Below are positions 1 through 7,028 of a DNA stretch of 44,892 bases, piece by piece (within the stretch, counting starts at the first letter, position 1; every line of letters begins with the position of its first letter). The translations under genes and the position numbers were made by a program. The DNA is from Synechococcaceae cyanobacterium (lineage in GTDB: Bacteria > Cyanobacteriota > Cyanobacteriia > PCC-6307 > Cyanobiaceae). The DNA lies in the NCBI GenBank assembly GCA_947442825.1, contig CANEWU010000005.1:1-44892 (forward strand), read 5' to 3'. The notes under the pieces are model-generated. The model saw nothing but the letters and a program-made list of their open reading frames with translations. It did not search any database and was not told the origin of the DNA.

Positions 1-240
1 ATCTGGCTGTTCGGCTCGCTGGCCCGCGGCGACTGGGACGGGTTCTCCGACACCGATCTGCTGGTGGTGGCCGACAGCGAGGCCGCGGCAGAGCGCTGGG
101 CCGATCAGTTGCGCCAGGCGCTGGTGGGCGAGGACGTGCTGGCCCTCCCCAGCGATCGCTGGCAAGCCATGGCCAGCTCCCCCTCTCCCCACTGGCGCGC
201 CATCCGCCGCCAAGCCCTGCAACTCCACCCGGCACCATGA
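1..240 (+). CDS. nucleotidyltransferase-domain (MNT-like) protein, 5' truncated by window edge
   Basis: Frame 1 reads IWLFGSLARGDWDGFSDTDLLVV..., the GSxxRGxxxxxSDxDLLV motif of minimal nucleotidyltransferases; stop TGA 238-240. Confidence 0.75.
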   Translation: MWLFGSLARGDWDGFSDTDLLVVADSEAAAERWADQLRQALVGEDVLALPSDRWQAMASSPSPHWRAIRRQALQLHPAP

Positions 241-372
241 GTCAGGCGATCGGCACGGCTGAGGCGGTGCTGGCTTGGGTAGAGAGTCTGGCTCTCCCGG
301 AAGGCGAAGGAGGGGAGAGGAGGGAGCAGTAACGAGGGGAGTCCATGCCTCCTGCGGGGCCGCGGAGAGTTC

Positions 373-1224
373 TCAGCGCAGCGGGTCCAATTCGCGACGG
401 ATCGCCGCGGCCAGGTCGGGGGGGGCCGCGGAGCCAGGACCAGGCGCCGCGGCATCGGCGCCGGCGCGGCGGCGCAGGAGCTCCAGGAAGCGCTCGGCGC
501 TGAGATCGGCCTCGCCCGCCACCCCCAGGGCCGCCAGGGTGCGGCGCAGATCCGGCAGCTCAGCCTCCAGTTCGGCGGCGGCGTAGTCGGCCTGGCCGGC
601 CAACACGGCGGCGAAGCGCTCGCGCCGCTGGCGGCGCTCCACCGGGTAGGCGGCCAGCAGCGGCTCACGGCACTGCCGCCAGGGCTGGCCGGCGGTGAGC
701 AGCAGCGCCAGGGCCGCACTCAGGGCCGGTGCCTCCTCCTCGCCGATGCGCAGATCAAAGGCGGGCGGCGGCGGCCGCAGGCCCACGAAAACCTCCAACA
801 AATCGCCCGGCCCCAGCACCGCCCCATCGGGATCGCGCACCGGCAGGGCCGAATCGCGCAGCGCCTCGATCAGCTCCGGATGGCCGTCGAGCAATCGCTC
901 GGCCTGCGCCGCCTCCAGCTGGCCGTCGGGTGCCTCGGCCGCCAACCAGGCATTGATCGAGCCCAGGGCCAGGAACACCTCCGGCCCCGGCGAAGCCAGC
1001 TTGCCGTTGCGCAGCATCGACAGCTGCGAGTTGTGCACGCGGCCGAGATCGAGCGACTCCGCCAGCCCAGGCAACACGCGGTGCGACCATCCGTTGCTGC
1101 TGTGCCAGAGGCGGATCAGGTGGGCAAAGGCCACCCTCCCCGATGCGAGTCGCTCTCGATGCCCCAAATGATCGTGATCCGTATTGCTATCATCGTAGCG
1201 TCCGATCCGGAGTCGGTCCTTCAT
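373..1224 (-). CDS. conserved hypothetical protein
   Basis: Long ORF starting MKDRLRIGRYDDSNTDHDHLGHRERL..., divergent from the desaturase; upstream extension to 1443 would overlap it. Confidence 0.6.
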   Translation of the reverse strand: MKDRLRIGRYDDSNTDHDHLGHRERLASGRVAFAHLIRLWHSSNGWSHRVLPGLAESLDLGRVHNSQLSMLRNGKLASPGPEVFLALGSINAWLAAEAPDGQLEAAQAERLLDGHPELIEALRDSALPVRDPDGAVLGPGDLLEVFVGLRPPPPAFDLRIGEEEAPALSAALALLLTAGQPWRQCREPLLAAYPVERRQRRERFAAVLAGQADYAAAELEAELPDLRRTLAALGVAGEADLSAERFLELLRRRAGADAAAPGPGSAAPPDLAAAIRRELDPLR

Positions 1225-2251
1225 GACCGCCACGCTCTCCCCTCGCCCCAGCGCGCCCGCCACGGCCGCCCCACCCGCCATCAGCCCTGAGGGCTTCCAC
1301 ACCCGCAGCTCCGCCACTGTGAACGGTGGCGACGTGCACCGGCGCTCCCGCTCCCTGCACCAGCTCCGCAACGGCAGCCAGCCCGATCCCGTGGCGCCAG
1401 GCCGCAACTGGACGGTGATCGGCTTCATGGCCGCCATCCACATCCTTGCCCTGGTGGCTCTTCTGCCCCAGTTCTGGAGCGTGCCGGCCGTGGCCTCCCT
1501 GCTGATCCTCTATTGGGTCACCGCCTGCCTGGGCGTGACGATCGGCTACCACCGCCTGCTCAGCCACCGCTCCTTCCGGCTGCCCCGCTGGGCCGAGCGC
1601 TTCTTCGCCACCTGCGGCGCCCTCAGCTGCCAGCACGGACCGATCGACTGGGTGGGCCTGCACCGCCACCACCACAAGTTCTCCGATACGGATGCGGATC
1701 ATCACGACAGCAACAAGGGCTTCTGGTGGAGCCACATGGGCTGGATGTTCGTCAACGTGCCCGCCATGGCGGCGGTGCCCCGCCTCACCGGCGACCTCGT
1801 CACCGATCCCTACTACCGCTGGCTGAACACCTGGTTCCTGCTGCTGCAGCTGCCCCTCGCCGGCCTCCTCTTCTGGATCGGCACCATCACCGGCGCCGGC
1901 GGCTGGGCCCTGGTGCTCTGGGGCATCCCGCTGCGCCTGGTGGTCGTGTACCACATCACCTGGCTAGTGAACTCCGCCACCCACGCCTGGGGGGATGCCG
2001 TGCACGAGAGCGGCGACCGCTCCCGCAACAACCCCTGGGTGGCCGCCTTCACCTTCGGCGAGGGCTGGCACAACAACCACCACGCCTTCCCCCACTCCGC
2101 CCGCCAGGGCTTCGGCCCCCAGATCGACCTCACCTGGCAGCACATCCGCCTGCTGCGGGCCCTGGGGCTGGCCACCAAGGTGCGGGTGCCCGCCGCCGCC
2201 GATCCGGCCCTGCGCGCCTCCCGCCCTGCCCCGGCGCGGCCGGTGGCGTAG
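1223..2251 (+). CDS. desC: acyl-lipid/acyl-CoA delta-9-type fatty acid desaturase
   Basis: His boxes HRLLSH, HRHHHKFSD, EGWHNNHHAFP typical of DesC-type desaturases. Confidence 0.88.
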   Translation: MTATLSPRPSAPATAAPPAISPEGFHTRSSATVNGGDVHRRSRSLHQLRNGSQPDPVAPGRNWTVIGFMAAIHILALVALLPQFWSVPAVASLLILYWVTACLGVTIGYHRLLSHRSFRLPRWAERFFATCGALSCQHGPIDWVGLHRHHHKFSDTDADHHDSNKGFWWSHMGWMFVNVPAMAAVPRLTGDLVTDPYYRWLNTWFLLLQLPLAGLLFWIGTITGAGGWALVLWGIPLRLVVVYHITWLVNSATHAWGDAVHESGDRSRNNPWVAAFTFGEGWHNNHHAFPHSARQGFGPQIDLTWQHIRLLRALGLATKVRVPAAADPALRASRPAPARPVA

Positions 2252-2302
2252 GGTGAGCAATCGCCCTTCCAGCGGGTTCCCGCAGTTTTCGGCAGTTAGG
2301 TC

Positions 2303-2761
2303 ATGGCCAAACGCGTACAGGTGGTGCTGAGCGAGGACGTTCTCAGCCTCGGCAAAGACGGCGATCTGGTGGAGGTCGCCCCCGGATATGCCCGCAACTT
2401 CCTGCTGCCCACCGGCAAGGCGGTGCCCGTCACCGCCTCGGTGTTGCGGCAGGTGGAGCACCGCCGGGCCAAGGAGGCCGAGCGCCTCGCGGCCCTGAAG
2501 GAGGAGGCGATCGCCATGCGCACCGCCCTCGAAACCATCGGCCGCTTCACCGTCAAGAAGCAGACCGGCGGCGACGACGTCCTCTTCGGCACCGTCACCA
2601 ACGGCGATGTGGCCGAAGCGATCGAAGCAGCCACCAAGAAAGAGATCGAGCGCCGCGACATCACCGTGCCCGAGATCCATCGCACCGGCTCCTACAAGGT
2701 GCAGGTGAAGCTGCACCCCGAGGTGGTGGCCGAAGTGAACCTCGAAGTGGTCAGCCACTAA
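2303..2761 (+). CDS. rplI: 50S ribosomal protein L9
   Basis: [40 protein letters not shown] is the L9 N-terminal signature. Confidence 0.97.
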   Translation: MAKRVQVVLSEDVLSLGKDGDLVEVAPGYARNFLLPTGKAVPVTASVLRQVEHRRAKEAERLAALKEEAIAMRTALETIGRFTVKKQTGGDDVLFGTVTNGDVAEAIEAATKKEIERRDITVPEIHRTGSYKVQVKLHPEVVAEVNLEVVSH

Positions 2762-2781
2762 ATCCAGCCCCCACGGCGCCC

Positions 2782-2819
2782 AACCCCAGGCACACCCCAC
2801 CGGTGGTGTGCCTGGGGTT
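2782..2819 (+). terminator. intrinsic terminator-like hairpin between rplI and dnaB
   Basis: Perfect 15-bp inverted repeat AACCCCAGGCACACC / GGTGTGCCTGGGGTT with 8-nt loop, followed by TTGG (short T run). Confidence 0.7.
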
Positions 2820-2911
2820 TTGGCATGGCTACAGCACACTGGATCTGGTAGCGGCGGCGATGGTCAAACCGCGGCGGCCGGGGGATGATGGTCCTCCTCC
2901 ACTGATCCGCC

Positions 2912-4327
2912 ATGGTGAGCCTGCCGCTGCCGGCCAACGGCACCGATCTGCCCCGCACAGGCGGCCGTGACGGGCGCGAGCGGGCGGGCGGCCGCGAAGG
3001 ATCCAACGGCCTGCCCGATGGCGTGCCCCCCCAGAACCTGGAGGCCGAGGAGGCGGTGCTCGGCGGCATCCTGCTCGACCCCGATGCCATCGGCCGCGTG
3101 GCCGACGTGCTCCAGCCCGATGCCTTCTACCTCGGCGCCCACCGCGAGATCTTCCGCACCGCCCTGATGCTGCACGGCCAGGGCCGGCCCACCGATCTCA
3201 CGGCGATGACCGCCTGGCTGGCGGATACGGGCCACCTGGAGAAGGTGGGCGGCGCGGCGCGCCTGGCCGAGCTGGTGGAGCGCACCCTCTCCACCGCCTC
3301 GATCGACCAGGTGGCCCGCCTGGTGATGGACAAATACCTGCGCCGCCAGCTGATCCGCTCCGGCAACGAGGTGATCGCCCTGGGCTTTGATCAGTCCAAG
3401 CCGATGGAGCAGGTGCTCGATGAGGCCGAGCAGAAGATTTTCGCGATCAGCCAGGAAAAACCAAGCCTGGGCCTGATCCCCACCGCCGAAATCCTCACCA
3501 GCACCTTCGAGGAGATCGAATCCCGCTCCCAGGGCACCGCCGTGGCGGGCATCCCAGTGAACTTCTACGACCTGGATGCCATGACCCAGGGGCTGCAACG
3601 CAGCGATCTGATCGTCATCGCCGGCCGTCCCGCCATGGGCAAAACGGCCATCACCCTCAACATCGCCCGCAACGTCGCCCAGCTCCACGACCTGCCGGTG
3701 TGCGTGTTCAGCCTGGAGATGAGCAAGGAGCAGCTCACCTACCGCCTGCTGGCGATGGAGGTGGGCATCGAAAGCGGCCGGCTGCGCACCGGCCGCCTGC
3801 AGGAGGAGGAGTGGCCCCTGCTCGGCAATGGCATCAGCAGCCTGGCGCGGCTGCCCCTGTTCATCGACGACAAGCCCAACGCCGGTGTGCTGGAGATGCG
3901 CTCCCTCTGCCGCCGGCTGATGGCCGAGCAAGGCAAGCAGCTGGGCCTGATCGTGATCGATTACCTGCAGCTGATGGAGGGCTCCGGCTCCGACAACCGC
4001 GTGCAGGAGCTCTCGCGCATCACCCGCGGCCTCAAGCAGATGGCCCGCGAGCTCGATGTGCCGGTGGTGGCCCTCTCCCAGCTCAGCCGCGGCGTGGAAG
4101 CCCGCACCAACAAGCGGCCGATGCTCAGCGACCTGCGCGAATCCGGCTCGATCGAGCAGGACGCAGACATCGTGATGATGATCTACCGCGACGAGTACTA
4201 CAACCCCGAAACCCCCGACCGGGGCATCACCGAAGTCATCGTCACCAAGCACCGCAACGGGCCGGTGGGCACCGTGAAGCTGCTGTTCGAGCCCCAGTAC
4301 ACCCGCTTCCGCAACCTGGCGGCCTGA
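2912..4327 (+). CDS. dnaB: replicative DNA helicase DnaB
   Basis: PQNLEAEEAVLGGILLDPDAIG, AGRPAMGKTAITLNIARN (Walker A), VIDYLQLM, SDLRESGSIEQDADIV. Confidence 0.97.
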   Translation: MVSLPLPANGTDLPRTGGRDGRERAGGREGSNGLPDGVPPQNLEAEEAVLGGILLDPDAIGRVADVLQPDAFYLGAHREIFRTALMLHGQGRPTDLTAMTAWLADTGHLEKVGGAARLAELVERTLSTASIDQVARLVMDKYLRRQLIRSGNEVIALGFDQSKPMEQVLDEAEQKIFAISQEKPSLGLIPTAEILTSTFEEIESRSQGTAVAGIPVNFYDLDAMTQGLQRSDLIVIAGRPAMGKTAITLNIARNVAQLHDLPVCVFSLEMSKEQLTYRLLAMEVGIESGRLRTGRLQEEEWPLLGNGISSLARLPLFIDDKPNAGVLEMRSLCRRLMAEQGKQLGLIVIDYLQLMEGSGSDNRVQELSRITRGLKQMARELDVPVVALSQLSRGVEARTNKRPMLSDLRESGSIEQDADIVMMIYRDEYYNPETPDRGITEVIVTKHRNGPVGTVKLLFEPQYTRFRNLAA

Positions 4328-4345
4328 GCAGCCGGAGCTATGGCT

Positions 4346-4444
4346 TTAGCGCCGCACCTGGCGCAAGGCGGCGAGCGCCTGCTGGACGATCTCCTTGCGA
4401 TGGGGAATCTGCGGCAGGTAGCAATAGCACCAAGTGGCTATCGG
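4346..4444 (-). pseudogene. possible C-terminal gene remnant (about 33 codons)
   Basis: Minus-strand frame ...TWCYCYLPQIPHRKEIVQQALAALRQVRR* has host-like GC and codon use, and runs into an in-frame TGA just where GC content drops. Confidence 0.25.
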
Positions 4445-4622
4445 ATCCGATCACCACTGTTCGCGATAGACGCCATGGACGCCGTTGCCTGAAAGCGGCT
4501 GCCACGGCTAAAATCAGCACACCACCGGGCAGGTGGTTCACGGAAAGGGGCAGAGCCGGCAGCATGGTTCGCGGAAACCAGCCCAAAAGCGTTAGGCCTA
4601 CAGTCATATGATTTGCCGCGCG

Positions 4623-4796
4623 ATGGAAAGCTACGAAGATCTGCTCCGGGAGGCGCTTCCATGGATCGATCAGTAATTTAAGAAAGATGGTAAGGCTTTT
4701 TCTACGCGGCCGCTTGCAGCAGCGCGGATCATCGTCGAGCATTTCCTCGTTGAGATCAAGGGCAACACATTTGCGAGTTCTTCAGAAATTGGCGGT
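4623..4796 (+). pseudogene. possible degraded cassette ORF
   Basis: ATG-initiated frame MESYEDLLREALPWIDQ* FKKDGKAFSTRPLAAARIIVEHFLVEIKGNTFASSSEIGG* with one internal TAA; lies upstream of the first attC. Confidence 0.25.
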
Positions 4797-5027
4797 TGAT
4801 TCCGCCGGCTTTGACCACACAGAAGTACCAATGGCATCAATCCCAGCCGAGAAGAGGGTCATGGCTTGGCGCTACTTGGAACTTGAACCCCCAAAACCGA
4901 CTGAATCCTACCGATGCTATGTAGCAGCCCTCACACTATGTTGAATCTACACTATCTAAATGTCTCGGAAGTACATCTTTGCCAACTTTGCTGTTCAGCT
5001 TAAGCGCCCCCCTGGCGGCATATTGAG

Positions 5028-5114
5028 GCCTAACGTCAAGATCCAGCGGACGGGAGCAATGATCACCATCAAACACTCCAGGCACATGCCCGCCGCTGAT
5101 CTTGAGCGTTAGAC
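5028..5114 (+). other. attC site A (integron cassette recombination site)
   Basis: R'' GCCTAAC (5028-5034, matches RYYYAAC) and R' GTTAGAC (5108-5114, matches GTTRRRY). Arms TCAAGATC(c)AGCGG(a)CGGG 5036-5054 and CCCGCCGCTGATCTTGA 5089-5105 pair with two extrahelical bases. Confidence 0.85.
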
Positions 5115-5163
5115 AGACCAAGCAACCGGTTGCGCATCCGTATCTCATGGGATACAGTGAGGC

Positions 5164-5454
5164 ATGCTTGAAATCAGGGAGACGCCTGCCTATGCCGCGT
5201 GGTTTGCTGCCCTGCGTGACTGGACTGCAAGGGCTCGTATCGACATCCGGATCAGAAGACTCTCCCTTGGTAACTCAGGAGATATCCGCCCCGTAGGAGA
5301 TGGCGTCTCAGAGCTGCGGATCCATTATGGCCCCGGCTATCGGATCTATCTGACAAAACAAGGAGATGCCGTCGTCATTCTGCTTGCAGGCGGCGACAAG
5401 AGTTCCCAAGACAAGGATATTCGTCTCGCCAAAGACCTTGCTCGAAATCTCTAG
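5164..5454 (+). CDS. type II toxin, RelE/HigB superfamily (phage Gp49-like / addiction module killer)
   Basis: MLEIRETPAYAAWFAALRDWTARARIDIRIRRLSLGNSGDIRPVGDGVSELRIHYGPGYRIYLTKQGDAVVILLAGGDKSSQDKDI is diagnostic of this family. Confidence 0.92.
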   Translation: MLEIRETPAYAAWFAALRDWTARARIDIRIRRLSLGNSGDIRPVGDGVSELRIHYGPGYRIYLTKQGDAVVILLAGGDKSSQDKDIRLAKDLARNL

Positions 5455-5463
5455 GAGAATCCA

Positions 5464-5772
5464 ATGACCAAAACCTCCACGACAATCTGGGACCCCTCCA
5501 CACACCTTCGCACTACCGATGATGTTGCGGCTTATTTAGAAGCCGCACTGCAGGATGGTGATCCTCAGCTTGTTGCAGCTGCCTTAGGCGACATAGCTAG
5601 GGCTAAAGGCATGAGCCAAGTTGCCCGTGATGCTGGCCTTGGCAGGGAAAGTCTATACAAGTCGTTATCCTCTTCGGGCAATCCTGAGCTGGCAACAATA
5701 CTGAAGGTGATTACTGCGCTGGGCTTGGAATTGCATGTCACGGCTGTTGACGACGCGAAGATGGCTGTCTAA
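5464..5772 (+). CDS. addiction module antidote protein (HigA-like HTH antitoxin)
   Basis: WDPSTHLRTTDDVAAYLEAALQDGDPQLVAAALGDIARAKGMSQVARDAGLGRESLYKSLSSSGNPELATILKVITALGLEL; directly follows the toxin. Confidence 0.92.
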   Translation: MTKTSTTIWDPSTHLRTTDDVAAYLEAALQDGDPQLVAAALGDIARAKGMSQVARDAGLGRESLYKSLSSSGNPELATILKVITALGLELHVTAVDDAKMAV

Positions 5773-5858
5773 ACAGCCCCTCGAGTGGACAGGCCACCTT
5801 CAACTCTCTGCTTCGCCTCCTTGGGTTCCTTGCCTGCCACTCAAGGGCAGCGTTAGCC
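5767..5858 (+). other. attC site B
   Basis: R''-like GTCTAAA 5767-5773 (contains the antitoxin stop TAA), R' GTTAGCC 5852-5858. Arms GAGTGG(a)CAGGC 5783-5794 and GCCTGCCACTC 5832-5842 pair with one bulged A. The outer R boxes deviate at one position each from consensus. Confidence 0.82.
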
Positions 5859-5923
5859 GGTCCTCGTGAGGGGGGCTCCGCGGGATAGATTGGAGCTATC
5901 GTTACGTGGTACAGGATTTTTCC

Positions 5924-6133
5924 ATGGCAAGGCAGTTTGATGTCGTTGTCGAGAAAGACTCAGAGGGATTTTTCGTCGCGAGTGTGCCGGCTCTCTCTGG
6001 CTGTCACACACAGGCACGCTCTCTTGATGAGCTGATGGAGCGCATCAAGGAAGCCATTGAGTTGTGTCTCGAAGCCCAAGAAAATGATATTGAGCAACTT
6101 GATTTTGTGGGGGTTCAGAGAGTTACTGTATAG
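5924..6133 (+). CDS. hicB: HicB family antitoxin
   Basis: FDVVVEKDSEGFFVASVPALSGCHTQARSLDELMERIKEAIELCLE is a typical HicB core. Confidence 0.93.
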   Translation: MARQFDVVVEKDSEGFFVASVPALSGCHTQARSLDELMERIKEAIELCLEAQENDIEQLDFVGVQRVTV

Positions 6134-6135
6134 CT

Positions 6136-6363
6136 GTGCCAAAGTATTCACCTGTTGCAGGTAAACGCCTCATTGCGCCACTCCAAAGGGCTTGCTTTCT
6201 CATTCAGAGGGTGAATGGCAGTCATCATTTTCTCCGGCATCCAGATGGACGGACAACCGTCGTTCCAGTGCATCCCGGAGAATCACTTGGACCTGGGTTG
6301 CTGGCCAAGGTACTGCGTGATGTTGAGATCACAAGGAATGAACTTGAAGAGTTACTTGCTTAA
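6136..6363 (+). CDS. hicA: HicA family mRNA interferase toxin (GTG start)
   Basis: RACFLIQRVNGSHHFLRHPDGRTTVVPVHPGESLGPGLLAKVLRDVEIT, HicA dsRBD-like fold signature with the GSHH motif. Confidence 0.93.
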   Translation: MPKYSPVAGKRLIAPLQRACFLIQRVNGSHHFLRHPDGRTTVVPVHPGESLGPGLLAKVLRDVEITRNELEELLA

Positions 6364-6374
6364 GCGGAGATGCC

Positions 6375-6467
6375 GGCCAACAAGTCCCTCGAGTGGACAG
6401 GCCACCAGCACATTTCTGCTGTGCCACCCCAAAACACCCTGCCTGCCACTCAGTAGCAGCGTTAGCA
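6375..6467 (+). other. attC site C
   Basis: R''-like GGCCAAC 6375-6381, R' GTTAGCA 6461-6467. Arms GAGTGG(a)CAGGC 6391-6402 and GCCTGCCACTC 6441-6451. Shares CCCTCGAGTGGACAGGCCACC and GCAGCGTTAGC with attC B. Confidence 0.82.
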
Positions 6468-6605
6468 GCACAGCATCGCGGGCATCCATGAGCCGTGTGG
6501 TTCGCAAACCCACGCACCAGGATTAAGCTGAAAAGTCGCACTCAGCCACGCCATGCCGGCTGCTAGTCGGGAGGGCGGCCGGCACCGTGGCTCTCGGAAC
6601 CTGCC

Positions 6606-7010
6606 ATGTCTGTATCACCTTTGTCCGTGCAAGCGGTATGCCCCACTGAGGAGGTGGCCAGCCTGCAGCGGCTGCCGTACTTCCTGGGCATTTCTGGCGC
6701 CTCGGTGGGAGCCACGGGGCTCTCCATGCACCTGGTCGTCATCCCACCCGGCGCGAAGGCCGAGCCCCATCTGCATCTGGGCTACGAGACCGGCATCTTT
6801 GTCCTGGAGGGCACGGTCCTCACTCGCTGGGGCCCGAACCTCGAGAACGAGGTGGTCAGCAGGCCGGGCGAGTTCCTGTTCATTCCACCGGGTGTGCCGC
6901 ACGACGCGACAAACCTCAGTGCCACAGAACCAGCACGAGCTGTTGTCGCCCGCAACGACCCGGCCGAGCAGGACAGGGTCGTTCCTTACACAGTCTTCAC
7001 CCCCGGCTGA
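6606..7010 (+). CDS. cupin domain protein
   Basis: MHLVVIPPGAKAEPHLHLGYETGIFVLEGTVLTRWG...PGEFLFIPPGVPHDATNLS: both cupin motifs. Confidence 0.9.
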   Translation: MSVSPLSVQAVCPTEEVASLQRLPYFLGISGASVGATGLSMHLVVIPPGAKAEPHLHLGYETGIFVLEGTVLTRWGPNLENEVVSRPGEFLFIPPGVPHDATNLSATEPARAVVARNDPAEQDRVVPYTVFTPG

Positions 7011-7028
7011 GTCAGCGGCCCTTCCCGC

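Noticed and set aside
2864-4252. 462-aa ORF antisense to dnaB, and similar long antisense ORFs over desC, ligA, mnmG, the ABC genes and the fusion GT
   Set aside because: High-GC shadow ORFs; the sense frames are unambiguous conserved genes.
2912-4327. Possible intein in dnaB
   Set aside because: The helicase reads continuously through Walker A and the following motifs; no insertion.
4591-4597. GTTAGGC as a complete fourth attC
   Set aside because: No complementary L''/R'' arm found in the 150 bp upstream; kept only as an orphan core/attI-like candidate.
6606-7010. Cupin gene as a third complete integron cassette
   Set aside because: No attC-like structure follows the stop codon (7011-7030), so it cannot be called a cassette, though it begins right after attC C.
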